Positions 8,498 through 18,600 of a stretch of DNA of 42,936 nt are shown here, piece after piece (the stretch's first letter is position 1; each line of letters starts with the position of its first letter). Origin of the DNA: Cryobacterium sp. M96. Its GTDB lineage: Bacteria; Actinomycetota; Actinomycetes; Actinomycetales; Microbacteriaceae. Where the stretch lies: assembly GCF_002929845.1 (NCBI RefSeq), contig NZ_PJJS01000027.1, forward strand, positions 1-42,936, given 5' to 3'. Below the pieces are notes generated by a model, which saw nothing but the letters and a program-made list of their open reading frames with translations, did no database searches and was not told where the DNA came from. The translations under genes were made by a program, and so were the position numbers.

Positions 8498-8662
8498 ATG
8501 CCTGCCTGGGAGTACCTTACGACGCCGCTGATGATTCACAACACAGCTGCCATTTTGAACAACTGGGGCTCGGAGGGCTGGGAGCTCGTGCAGGTCGTTC
8601 CCGGACCCGAGGGTGGGCTTGTCGCCTACCTCAAGCGCCCCGTCGCCACCGAAGGAGCCTGA
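8498..8662 (+). CDS. DUF4177-like small protein
   Basis: A 54-residue protein with the pattern WEYLTTPL near the start and NNWGSEGWELVQVVP in the middle, typical of the short DUF4177 family (one beta-alpha-beta unit). Function is unknown. The ATG at 8498 was chosen over a GTG at 8462 because CGGAG lies just upstream and the longer form would run into the divergent PBP promoter. Three bases separate its stop from the GTG of the RidA gene, so the two are co-transcribed and probably coupled. Confidence 0.8.
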   Translation: MPAWEYLTTPLMIHNTAAILNNWGSEGWELVQVVPGPEGGLVAYLKRPVATEGA

Positions 8663-8665
8663 GGC

Positions 8666-9136
8666 GTGGCGCAGATCGCTGCCCGACTGGCCGAGCTCGG
8701 CATCGAGCTGCCGAGCGTCGTGCCTCCCGTGGCCACCTATGTGCCGGCCATGGTCTCCGGCTCGCTGGTGTTCACCAGCGGTCAGCTGCCGATGATCTCG
8801 GGGGCGCTGCCGGCCACCGGCAAGGTCGGCGACGGCCACGGACTCGTGCCGGCCGCCGACGCCCAGGACTACGCCCGGCAGTGCGCGCTCAACGGGCTTG
8901 CCGCCATCCAGGCCGCGATCGGATCGCTGGACCGAGTGACGCAGGTCGTCAAGGTCACCGGCTTCGTCGCATCCGACCCGTCGTTCACCGGCCAGCCCGG
9001 TGTCGTCAACGGTGCCTCCCAGGTGCTCGGCGAGATCTTCGGCGACCGGGGCGTGCATGCCCGCTCGGCCGTCGGCGTCGCTGTGCTGCCGCTGGATTCC
9101 CCGGTCGAGCTGGAGCTCATCGTCTCCTTCGCCTGA
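8666..9136 (+). CDS. RidA/YjgF/YER057c family enamine deaminase-like protein
   Basis: A 156-residue protein of the longer RidA subfamily. Classical RidA deaminates reactive enamine/imine intermediates made by PLP enzymes. Seen here: the central FTSGQLP strand, VVKVTGFVASD, and a C-terminal ARSAVGVAVLPLDSPVELEL in which the conserved Arg and the late Glu are retained. The start is GTG at 8666, with GGAG in the DUF4177 tail (8654-8657) as ribosome binding site. Whether this subfamily has true imine deaminase activity cannot be told from sequence alone. It is followed by a strong hairpin. Confidence 0.88.
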   Translation: MAQIAARLAELGIELPSVVPPVATYVPAMVSGSLVFTSGQLPMISGALPATGKVGDGHGLVPAADAQDYARQCALNGLAAIQAAIGSLDRVTQVVKVTGFVASDPSFTGQPGVVNGASQVLGEIFGDRGVHARSAVGVAVLPLDSPVELELIVSFA

Positions 9137-9142
9137 GCCCCA

Positions 9143-9177
9143 GAAAGCGGGCAGGCCCACTGGGCCTGCCCGCTTTC
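9143..9177. terminator. Bidirectional terminator between the RidA gene and acs
   Basis: GAAAGCGGGCAGGCCCA (9143-9159) and TGGGCCTGCCCGCTTTC (9161-9177) form a perfect 17-bp stem with a minimal loop. It lies 7 bp after the RidA stop and about 46 bp after the acs stop on the other strand. T-rich flanks are weak (TTTCGTGTGT on plus), but the stem is exceptionally stable. Confidence 0.85.
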
Positions 9178-9223
9178 GTGTGTCTACTCGGGTGCGTGCC
9201 CGAACGAATTGGTTAGACGCTGG

Positions 9224-11179
<1,956 letters not shown>

Positions 11180-11330
11180 ACGTATGTCGCTCCTTTGCGA
11201 TGCGCTGCGTGTATCGGGCGCGTGAACCAGCCCCTCCTGAACCCTACACGGCGACATGTGTCGCCCAGGTTGCGCGGAATTGCGGCGAGTTCCCACCCCC
11301 AATTGTGGTCTCATCAGGCACCCGGGTTCT

Positions 11331-11352
11331 GTGTCCTCATTTATGAGGACAC
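11331..11352. promoter_or_regulatory. Perfect palindrome, candidate operator upstream of acs
   Basis: Arms GTGTCCTCAT (11331-11340) and ATGAGGACAC (11343-11352) flank TT. This 22-bp dyad lies in the divergent region between acs (start 11179, minus) and the 6C RNA (start near 11404, plus), 152 bp from acs and about 52 bp before the RNA. Spacing and symmetry suit a dimeric repressor. The regulator is not identified. Confidence 0.6.
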
Positions 11353-11403
11353 GGGGGACTTGCGCATCTGTAATTCCCCTTGTACATTTGTCTTTGTCTG
11401 AAC

Positions 11404-11496
11404 GAAAGTTTTGACCTGCGGTGTGTCTGGTTCCCCCCAATCAGCGCACTGCCGAGGCGGCACCTGTTCCCCCCAATAGGTGCCGCCCCCCTTTTT
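11404..11496 (+). ncRNA. 6C RNA (actinobacterial small RNA; B11 in mycobacteria)
   Basis: Two successive hairpins present the same C-rich loop, GTTCCCCCCAAT, each with six cytosines. Hairpin 1 has stem GCGGTGTGTCTG (11418-11429) with CAGCGCACTGC (11442-11452), including G-T pairs and a bulge. Hairpin 2 has stem GGCGGCACCT (11456-11465) with AGGTGCCGCC (11478-11487), followed by CCCCTTTTT, a Rho-independent terminator ending near 11496. This is the defining architecture of 6C RNA, which in mycobacteria acts in trans by pairing its C-rich loops with G-rich ribosome-binding regions of mRNAs. As I recall, the mycobacterial copy also lies beside the Tad locus, matching the position here. The 5' end is estimated from the usual length of about 93 nt. 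Confidence 0.92.
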
Positions 11497-11614
11497 AACC
11501 TTTGGTTTTTCGCGGTGGTGCGTCCCGGTCCTCCCCAGCCAGCGGTCGGCCCGGGTTCTCCTCGATCCGGCGCAGGGGCCGGATGCGCTCCCACCGCCGA
11601 TCTAACGTCGGGGC

Positions 11615-12808
11615 ATGCCCGAGCCGTTCGTCGCCGTCCCGTCGTATGGCAGGTCCGTGCCTGTCCGCCCTCCCAACGGTGCTCCCGACCGCCGCACGGA
11701 TGCCCGGCCGCCCGGTGCGCTCAGCCCCGGTGCTCTCAGCCCCGGTGTGCTGCCGGCGATCCGGCCCCTCGACGTGTTCGTGCTCGGCCCGCTCGCCGAA
11801 TTCGCCGCCGACGGCGAGGTCACCGATCTGTTCGTCAACGGCGCCGCCGGGCTGTGGGTGGATGCCGGCCACGGACTGCTGCACGCCCCGCAGTGGAGCT
11901 GCCCGGAACCGGCTGTGCGGGAATTGGCGGTGCGCCTGATCGCCCTCGGCGGGCGCCACATCGACGAGGCCAGCCCCTGCGTCGATGTGCGGCTGTCCGA
12001 CGGCATCCGGGTGCATGCGGTGCTGCCGCCGGCGTCGAGCACGGGCACGCTGCTGTCCATCCGGCTGCCTCGCGCCGAGCGCCTGAGCCTCGCCACGCTC
12101 GCCGCCGGGGGTCTGTTCGGGGTGGGGGAGGCATCCGTCGCCGTCGCTGACCGGCTGCGCGTGGCCGTGCACCGGCGCGAGAACCTGCTCATCACGGGAG
12201 CCGCCGGCAGCGGCAAGACCACCCTGCTCGCGGCGCTGCTGGGCGAGGCACCGCCTGGGGAACGCATCGTGGCCATCGAGGACGTCGCCGAACTGCGCAT
12301 AGACCACCCGCATGTCGTGGCGCTCGAGGCACGGCAGCCGAACCTCGAGGGTGCCGGCCGGATCGGCCTGGAGAGTCTCCTGCGCGAGGCGTTACGGATG
12401 CGCCCCGACCGGCTGGTGCTCGGCGAATGCCGCGGTGCCGAGATCCGGGAGCTGCTGGCCGCGCTCAACACAGGCCACGACGGCGGCGCCGGTACCCTGC
12501 ACGCGAACTCCCTGCACGACGTTCCGGCCCGACTCGAGGCCCTCGGCGCTCTCGCCGGACTAAGTCCGGAAGCGGTGGCGCGGCAGGCGGTGAGCGCGAT
12601 CGGGCTGGTGCTGCACCTCGAGCGCCGCGAGGGCCGCCGTCGGCTCGCTCCGCTCGGCCGGTTCGCGCTGGACGCCCGGGATCGCCTGCTGGTGATCGCC
12701 GCGGCCCCGGGGAACCGCTGGGCCCCGGGGGAGTCCGGCCCGCCCAGACCGGTCCGCACACACGGGCGGCGGGCCGCCGCGGCCGCCGAGACTGGAGAGT
12801 CGGAATGA
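11615..12808 (+). CDS. tadA: TadA/CpaF-family Flp pilus assembly ATPase
   Basis: A 397-residue secretion ATPase that powers assembly of Tad/Flp-type pili at the cytoplasmic face. Walker A GAAGSGKT is at 195-202. An Asp-box-like AIEDVAEL, the Walker B-like LVLGECRGAE and the His-box region TGHDGGAGTLHANS follow. The N-terminal domain includes VTDLFVNG, typical of the actinobacterial type. The first 50 residues are Pro/Gly-rich with little family similarity, so a later start is conceivable. The stop overlaps the start of the next gene (ATGA). It is the first gene of a five-gene operon running to 15247. Confidence 0.92.
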   Translation: MPEPFVAVPSYGRSVPVRPPNGAPDRRTDARPPGALSPGALSPGVLPAIRPLDVFVLGPLAEFAADGEVTDLFVNGAAGLWVDAGHGLLHAPQWSCPEPAVRELAVRLIALGGRHIDEASPCVDVRLSDGIRVHAVLPPASSTGTLLSIRLPRAERLSLATLAAGGLFGVGEASVAVADRLRVAVHRRENLLITGAAGSGKTTLLAALLGEAPPGERIVAIEDVAELRIDHPHVVALEARQPNLEGAGRIGLESLLREALRMRPDRLVLGECRGAEIRELLAALNTGHDGGAGTLHANSLHDVPARLEALGALAGLSPEAVARQAVSAIGLVLHLERREGRRRLAPLGRFALDARDRLLVIAAAPGNRWAPGESGPPRPVRTHGRRAAAAAETGESE

Positions 12809-13833
12809 GAGTCGGCACGAGACTTGGCAGGAGACTCGGCACGTGGCTCGGCGTGAAACGGCGGCACGGTCCGCCCAGCCCGGCCATCGAGGAGGTGGCG
12901 CAGGTGACCCAACGCATCGCGGTTCTCCTCGCCGCCGGCGTCTCCCCGGCATCCGCGTGGGCCTACCTCGAACCCGTCGCTTCGCACCCCGTCGGCGAAA
13001 AGTCTCTGTCGCCGACACCGCCCTCTTCGGGGGCACAGATCATCCGGGCGGCGGCCGACGCCGGGCGCCGCGGCGACAACATCGCCGACGCCGTGGCCGC
13101 CGAGGCCCGCGCACTCGGCGGCCAGATCGGCGCCGCCTGGCTGGGCCTCGCCGCGGCCTGGCAGGTGGCCACCCAGGCCGGAGCGCCGCTGGCCTCCTGC
13201 CTGCGGCAACTGGCGTCATCCTTCCGGGACCTCGGCCAGTTGCATGCCGACCTCGCCGTGGCGCTCGCCGGCCCGAGCGCCACGGCACGGATGGTCGCGT
13301 TCCTGCCGGTCGTCGGTGTGCTGTTCGGCAGCCTTCTGGGCTTCAACACGCTGCAGACGCTATTCCTCACCGCACCCGGCTGGGCCTGCCTCGCCGGCGG
13401 CGGCGCCCTCATGCTGGCGGCGGACCGCTGGAACCGGCGGCTCGTGCACTCCGCCCGGGCACGGGACCCGACCCCCGGGCTCGAACTGGACCTCACCGCC
13501 ATCGCCATGACCGGCGGCGGCTCCGTCGACCGCGCCCGGACCCTGGTCGACGCGGCGGCAGAGCGGTTCGCCCTGCACCGCGCGGACTCGGCGGCCAGCA
13601 TCGACCGGGTGCTCGCTCTGTCGGTGCGCGCCGGCGTTCCCGCCGCGGAGCTGTTGCGAAGCGAGGCCGACCAGCTGCGTCGGCAGGCCCGCAGCGACGG
13701 CCAGCACCGGGCCGCCACCCTCGCGGTCACGCTCATGATCCCGCTCGGGGTGTGCGTGCTGCCCGCATTCATGCTGGTCGGAGTTCTGCCGCTGTTGATG
13801 ACCGTCCTCTCGTCCACAGTGCTCGTTTTCTGA
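12805..13833 (+). CDS. TadB/type II secretion F-domain membrane protein
   Basis: A 342-residue inner-membrane platform protein of the Tad system. The N terminus (to about 150) carries the first cytoplasmic helical domain (IEEVAQVTQRIAVLLAAGVSPASAW). Two hydrophobic segments follow around residues 170-210 (MVAFLPVVGVLFGSLLGF and a second helix). A second T2SSF-like stretch comes next, and a long C-terminal hydrophobic segment (LAVTLMIPLGVCVLPAFMLVGVL). The start ATG overlaps the ATPase stop. Only one F-domain gene is present where many Tad loci have separate TadB and TadC. Confidence 0.85.
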   Translation: MRVGTRLGRRLGTWLGVKRRHGPPSPAIEEVAQVTQRIAVLLAAGVSPASAWAYLEPVASHPVGEKSLSPTPPSSGAQIIRAAADAGRRGDNIADAVAAEARALGGQIGAAWLGLAAAWQVATQAGAPLASCLRQLASSFRDLGQLHADLAVALAGPSATARMVAFLPVVGVLFGSLLGFNTLQTLFLTAPGWACLAGGGALMLAADRWNRRLVHSARARDPTPGLELDLTAIAMTGGGSVDRARTLVDAAAERFALHRADSAASIDRVLALSVRAGVPAAELLRSEADQLRRQARSDGQHRAATLAVTLMIPLGVCVLPAFMLVGVLPLLMTVLSSTVLVF

Positions 13834-13945
13834 AGTTCTGCACCGAAGCGAGCGGCTGTCGGTGTTCCGCCCTCGCCCGCGCCAGTCTGAGACCACTCGT
13901 GCCGCCCACACACCGCGTCGCCCGACGCGAGAAGGAGACGAACGA

Positions 13946-14365
13946 ATGCCCACCATCGAACCGACCACCGATTCTGCCCTGACACCGACCACCGATCAGG
14001 CCGCCAAACCGACCAGGGGTCAGGCCCTGCGACCGACCGTTGAACCGGCCACCGACGAGGTCACCAACCTGACCAGGAACCTGATCGCCGAGCGCGCCAC
14101 CGGCACGATCGACGCAGCGACCACCGGCCCCGGCCTCGGCCACGATTCTCTGCGCAAGGCGGCACCGGCACCCCGGCTTCCGCGCCCCGACCGGTTCCGG
14201 CTGCCGCGCGGCCTGCGCGCCGAGACGGGTGCAGCCACCGCCGAATACGCCGTCGCAACGATGGCGGCGGTCGGATTCGCCGGCCTGTTGATCGTCATCC
14301 TGCGCGGCGACGAGGTGCGCGGCATCCTGACCGATCTGGTGCGCAATGCGCTTTCCGTGGGGTAG
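13946..14365 (+). CDS. DUF4244 protein, Flp pilin-like
   Basis: A 139-residue protein whose last 60 residues fit a Flp-type pilin: ETGAATAEYAVATMAAVGFAGLLIVIL is a pilin-like hydrophobic helix with the conserved Glu in TAEYA (given here by its parts; helix at about residues 93-118). The N-terminal 85 residues are Thr/Pro-rich and low in complexity, much longer than a standard class III pilin leader. The start at ATG 13946 follows GGAG at 13934. It is probably the major structural subunit of the pilus. The stop overlaps the next gene by 20 bp. Confidence 0.82.
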   Translation: MPTIEPTTDSALTPTTDQAAKPTRGQALRPTVEPATDEVTNLTRNLIAERATGTIDAATTGPGLGHDSLRKAAPAPRLPRPDRFRLPRGLRAETGAATAEYAVATMAAVGFAGLLIVILRGDEVRGILTDLVRNALSVG

Positions 14366-14804
14366 CCGCCGGCCCGACGTGCACTCCGACGGGCACTCCG
14401 ACGGGCGCTCCGACGACGCCCCGAGCGCCCGAAGCCGCGCGCGGCGCCGCCCCGGCCCCAGGGACCGCCCCCGCGACCGCGGCAGCGTCACCGCCGAGTT
14501 CGCGACGGTCGTTCCGGCTGTACTGCTCGTGCTCGCCTGCTGCCTGGGCGCCCTGCAGGTGATCGGCCAGCAGGTGCGCCTCACGGATGCCGCGGCCGAT
14601 GCCGCCCGGTCCCTCTCCCGCGGCGACAGCGTCGACCGGGCCTCTGGGCTGGTGCAGCGGGCGGTGCAGGGGGCCTCGATGACCCCGGAGCGCCGGGGTG
14701 AGTTCGTCTGCGTGAACCTGCGCGCACCGAGCTCGTTCAGCGCTTTCGCGGCCTTCGGCCTCACGCTCCGGGCCGGGTCCTGCGCGCTCGGCGGTGGCCG
14801 GTGA
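14346..14804 (+). CDS. TadE-like pseudopilin
   Basis: A 152-residue protein with a basic, Arg-rich N terminus (about 45 residues), then GSVTAEFATVVPAVLLVLAC, the TadE pseudopilin signature with the Glu at position +5 of the motif. A soluble C-terminal domain follows with two Cys residues (FVCVN and GSCAL) that could form a disulfide. It overlaps the pilin gene by 20 bp and the next gene by 4 bp (GTGA), so translation is coupled. Role: minor pilin of the Tad system, by family. Confidence 0.85.
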   Translation: MRFPWGSRRPDVHSDGHSDGRSDDAPSARSRARRRPGPRDRPRDRGSVTAEFATVVPAVLLVLACCLGALQVIGQQVRLTDAAADAARSLSRGDSVDRASGLVQRAVQGASMTPERRGEFVCVNLRAPSSFSAFAAFGLTLRAGSCALGGGR

Positions 14805-15247
14805 GGCCCCGCCGGGGGAGGTCCCGGACGCTGACTTCCCGGGCTCTGCGGCGGCGGACCGTGACTCGCCGGGCTCTGCGGCGGCGGCACTGGTCAGCAC
14901 CCGAGCGCGGCTCGGGTACGGTGCTAGCTGTCGGGGTGCTGGGCGCGGTCATGCTCCTGACGGCGGTGCTGCTGCCGCTGTTCGCCGCGCTGGTGGTCGG
15001 TCAGGCGGTGCAGGGGGCAGCGGATGCCGCGGCGCTCGCCGCCGCCGACACCGCCTCGGGCGCCGTGGCCGGGATTCCCTGCGCGGCGGCGGCCGAAGCC
15101 GCGAGGCTGAACGGGGCATCCGTCACCGTCTGCACGGTGGAGGGATTGATCGCATCGGTGACCGCGGTGCGCGGCTACCTCGGGTTCGAGCTGGGCGCGC
15201 AGGCACGGGCCGGGCCGCCCGATTCGCCCGGCGGCCCCGCCGGCTGA
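14801..15247 (+). CDS. TadE/TadG-like (Rv3654c-family) secreted protein
   Basis: A 148-residue protein with GSGTVLAVGVLGAVMLLTAVL as transmembrane helix (from about residue 37) and QGAADAAALAAADTA, the hallmark of the actinobacterial Rv3654c-type TadE-like family. The start GTG at 14801 overlaps the TadE stop. The Arg-rich N terminus contains a 19-bp direct repeat (14839-14857 and 14869-14887) that encodes two RALRRR blocks. The Cys pair IPCAA and VTVCTVE may form a disulfide outside the cell. Last gene of the Tad operon. Confidence 0.85.
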   Translation: MRPRRGRSRTLTSRALRRRTVTRRALRRRHWSAPERGSGTVLAVGVLGAVMLLTAVLLPLFAALVVGQAVQGAADAAALAAADTASGAVAGIPCAAAAEAARLNGASVTVCTVEGLIASVTAVRGYLGFELGAQARAGPPDSPGGPAG

Positions 15248-15281
15248 CTTCGTCTCAGCGGGCGCGAAAGCCACGGGCGGC

Positions 15282-15521
15282 TCAGTCGAAGAGGGCCTCG
15301 ATGTAGCGGTAGTCCACGGCGGTGGGTCGAGCCGGGAATGTGCTGGAGTCGAATTCGAGGCCGGAGCCGCGTAGATAGAGGTAGCGCTTGTTGCCGTCGG
15401 CAGGGATCTCGAGTCGCGGCCGCGGATCGCCGGATTCCAGGAACTGGGTGGTGACTGTCTTGCCTTGGAGGGGGCCGTCCGTGAGCTTCGCGGTGTACGT
15501 GCCCGTCGCTGAATTCGCCAT
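15282..15521 (-). CDS. Small conserved-looking protein of unknown function
   Basis: A 79-residue soluble protein beginning MANSATGTYTAKLTDGPLQG. It looks like a small beta-rich fold: alternating hydrophobic strands, an internal LYLRG, and a C terminus DYRYIEALFD. There is no signal peptide or membrane segment. Codon use matches the neighbours and the reverse frame is clearly non-random, so I believe it is real. It is convergent with the Tad operon (34 bp) and divergent from topA. I do not recognise the family. Confidence 0.65.
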   Translation of the reverse strand: MANSATGTYTAKLTDGPLQGKTVTTQFLESGDPRPRLEIPADGNKRYLYLRGSGLEFDSSTFPARPTAVDYRYIEALFD

Positions 15522-15592
15522 GCTCCAATTGTCTCCGCCAGCGCAGGCCTGGCAACCCCCAATGGTCTCGCGCGGCGTGGTCGATTAGGCAG

Positions 15593-15623
15593 GCACCATA
15601 TTGAAGTGTGTATGGTGTGCCAT
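15593..15623. promoter_or_regulatory. Nested inverted repeats upstream of topA
   Basis: CACCATA (15594-15600) and TATGGTG (15611-15617) form a 7-bp dyad with 10-nt spacing. The second arm overlaps another dyad, ATGG-TGTG-CCAT (15612-15623). Both lie 37-66 bp before the topA start, suited to an operator or a 5'-UTR hairpin. Confidence 0.45.
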
Positions 15624-15659
15624 GGCCCACTTGGACCCGTACCTATAAAGAGGAGTCTG

Positions 15660-18600
15660 GTGCCAGGCACTAAGAAGCTGGTCATTGTCGAATCGCCGAC
15701 GAAGATGAAATCGATCGCCGCGTATCTGGGCGACGGCTACGAGGTCTTGTCCTCGGTCGGCCATATTCGCGACTTGATCGAGCCCAAGAACCTGCCACCC
15801 GAACTGAAAAAGGGTCCGCTCGGCAAGTTCTCGGTCGACGTGGAAAACGGTTTCGAGCCGTACTACGTCGTGTCCGACGCGAAGAAGAAGACCGTGGCCG
15901 AACTCAAACGGGCCATGAAGAACGCCGACGAACTCCTGCTCGCAACTGATGAGGACCGCGAAGGCGAGGCCATCGCCTGGCACCTGCTGCAGGTCCTGCA
16001 GCCCAAGGTGCCGGTCAAGCGCATGGTCTTCCACGAAATCACCAAGGAAGCCATCCTTCAGGCGAAGGACAACACCCGCGACCTCGACACCGCCCTCGTC
16101 GACGCGCAGGAGACCCGGCGCATCCTCGACCGCATCTACGGCTACGAGATTTCCCCCGTGCTTTGGCGCAAGGTCGGCCCGGGCCTGTCCGCCGGCCGCG
16201 TGCAGTCCGCGGCCACCCGCCTCGTCGTCGAACGCGAACGCGAGCGCCTCGCGTTCGTGTCGGCCGGCTATTGGGACCTCATCGCCCAGCTTGCTACCGG
16301 CGCGTCCCGGGCGGATTCCGCATTCCAGTCGAAGCTCGTGCGCCTGGGCGGAGAGCGCATCGCCTCCGGCGGCGACTTCGACGACCTCGGCCGGCTGAAA
16401 CCCAAGGTGACGGCGGTCACGCTCGACGAGGCATCCGCCCTCGCCCTGGCCACCGCCCTCAAGGAACCATCGGTCGCCCTGACCGTGACGAAGGTGACCG
16501 CCAAGCCCTACCGTCGTAGCCCGGCCGCGCCCTTCACCACCTCGACCCTGCAGCAGGAGGCGGCCCGCAAGCTTCGCTTCACCGCCCGCCAGACCATGAG
16601 CGTGGCCCAGTCGCTCTACGAAAACGGGTACATCACCTATATGCGAACCGACTCGCCGTCGCTGTCGCAGCAGGCGATCACGGCCGCGCGCACCCAGGCG
16701 GCGGCGCTCTACGGCCCCGAAACGGTGCCCGACAAGCCCCGCCTGTACAAGGGCAAGAGCAAGAACGCTCAGGAGGCGCACGAGGCGATCCGTCCGTCCG
16801 GCGACACATTCCGCACCCCTTCGGCGCTCGCATCCACTCTGCGCGGCAACGACTTCAAGCTCTATGACCTGATCTGGAAGCGCACCGTCGCCTCGCAGAT
16901 GGCGGATGCGACCGGCTCGACCGCGTCGGTGACCATCGCGGCCGGGCCGACCGGCACGTCCACGCACCCCGCGACATCCGGGGTGCTCGCGGAATTCGCC
17001 GCCAGCGGCACCGTGATCACGTTCCGCGGCTTCATGCTGGCCTATGAGGAATCCCGTGACGAGGAGCGCAACGCACCCACCGACGCCACCGAGTCCAAGC
17101 TGCCGCCGCTCGAAGAGGGCCAGAAGCTGACCCTGCTCGACGTGGAAGCCAAGGGCCACGAGACCACCCCGGCCGCCCGCTACACCGAGGCGAGCCTGGT
17201 GAAGAAGCTCGAGGAGCTCGGCATCGGCCGCCCCTCGACGTACGCGTCGATCATCTCCACGATCACCGAGCGCGGCTACGTCACCCCCCGCGGCCAGTCG
17301 CTGGTGCCCAACTGGATCGCCTTCTCCGTCGTTCGCCTGCTCGAGGAGTACTTCTCCGACCTGGTCGAATACGACTTCACCGCCGAGATGGAAGACGACC
17401 TCGACCGCATCGCCGACGGCAAAGCCGACCGGGTGGACTGGCTGACCAGCTTCTACTTCGGTTCCGACAAGCACCGCGGCCTGCGCCAGGTCATCGACAA
17501 CCTCGGCGAGATCGACGCGCGCTCGATCAACTCGATGCCCATCGGCGACGACATCACCCTGCGCATCGGCAAGTACGGTCCCTACCTCGAGGTCATCGAC
17601 CCGGGCGCGGCACCGGATGCCCCGCCGCGCCGGGTGAACATCCCGCCGAACCTGGCCCCCGACGAGCTGACCCCGGCGAAAGCCCGCGAACTCATCGACG
17701 CGCCGGTCATCACCGACCGCGTGATCGGCGAGAACCCGGAGAACGGCAAGCGGATCGTGGCGAAGGACGGCCGGTTCGGCCCCTACGTCACCGAGCTGGA
17801 GCCCGAGGTCGAGGTCGTCGAACCCGGCGAGACCATCGACCCGGTCACCGGCGAGGTGACCCTGCTTGCCGATTCGGCCGCCGCCGAGGCTGCCTCCACG
17901 ACCAAAACGACGGCCGCGGCCGCGAAGCCCAAGCGCAAGCCCCCGGCGAAGAAGGTCGCCGCGGTGAAACCGCGCACGGCCTCGTTGTTCAAGACCATGG
18001 ACCTCGCCACGATCGACCTCGACACGGCCCTGCATTTGCTCGCCCTGCCGCGCGTGGTCGGCCTCGACCCGGAGACGGGCGCGGAGATCACGGCCCAGAA
18101 CGGCAAGTTCGGCCCGTATCTCAAGAAGGGCGTGGACACCCGGTCACTGACCAGCGAGGACCAGATCTTCGAGATCGATCTGGCCGGTGCGGTCGACCTG
18201 TACGCCCAGCCCAAGTACGGCGCCCGGCGGGCGTCGAGCGCGCTCAAGGAGTTCGAGGCTCCCGACCCCGAGAGCGGCAAGGCGATCAAGATCAAGGACG
18301 GCCGGTTCGGCGCCTACGTCACCGACGGCATCACCAACGCCACCATCCCGAAAGCCGAGACGGTGGAGGAGGTCGACTTCGACCGCGCCGTGCAGCTGCT
18401 CGCCGACAAGCGCGCCAAGGGCCCGGCCGTCAAGAAGGCGCCGGCGAAGAAGGCCCCGGCCAAGAAGACGGCGGTCAAGAAGGCCCCGGCGAAGAAGACG
18501 GCGGTCAGGAAGGCCCCGGCTCGGAAGTCGGCCGTCAAAAAGCCGACTCCGTCGGGTGCCACCACGACGGTGCGCGCTCAGCGCACCCCGGCTCAGAAGG

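Noticed and set aside
11456..11496. Stand-alone terminator or attenuator of the Tad operon
   Set aside because: It is the second hairpin and terminator of the 6C RNA, as shown by the identical C6 loop in the preceding hairpin.
15585..18035. Long open frame (over 800 codons) on the minus strand opposite topA
   Set aside because: It mirrors the codon structure of topA, has Gly/Arg/Val-rich low-complexity translation, no ribosome site and no domain. Shadow of a high-GC gene.
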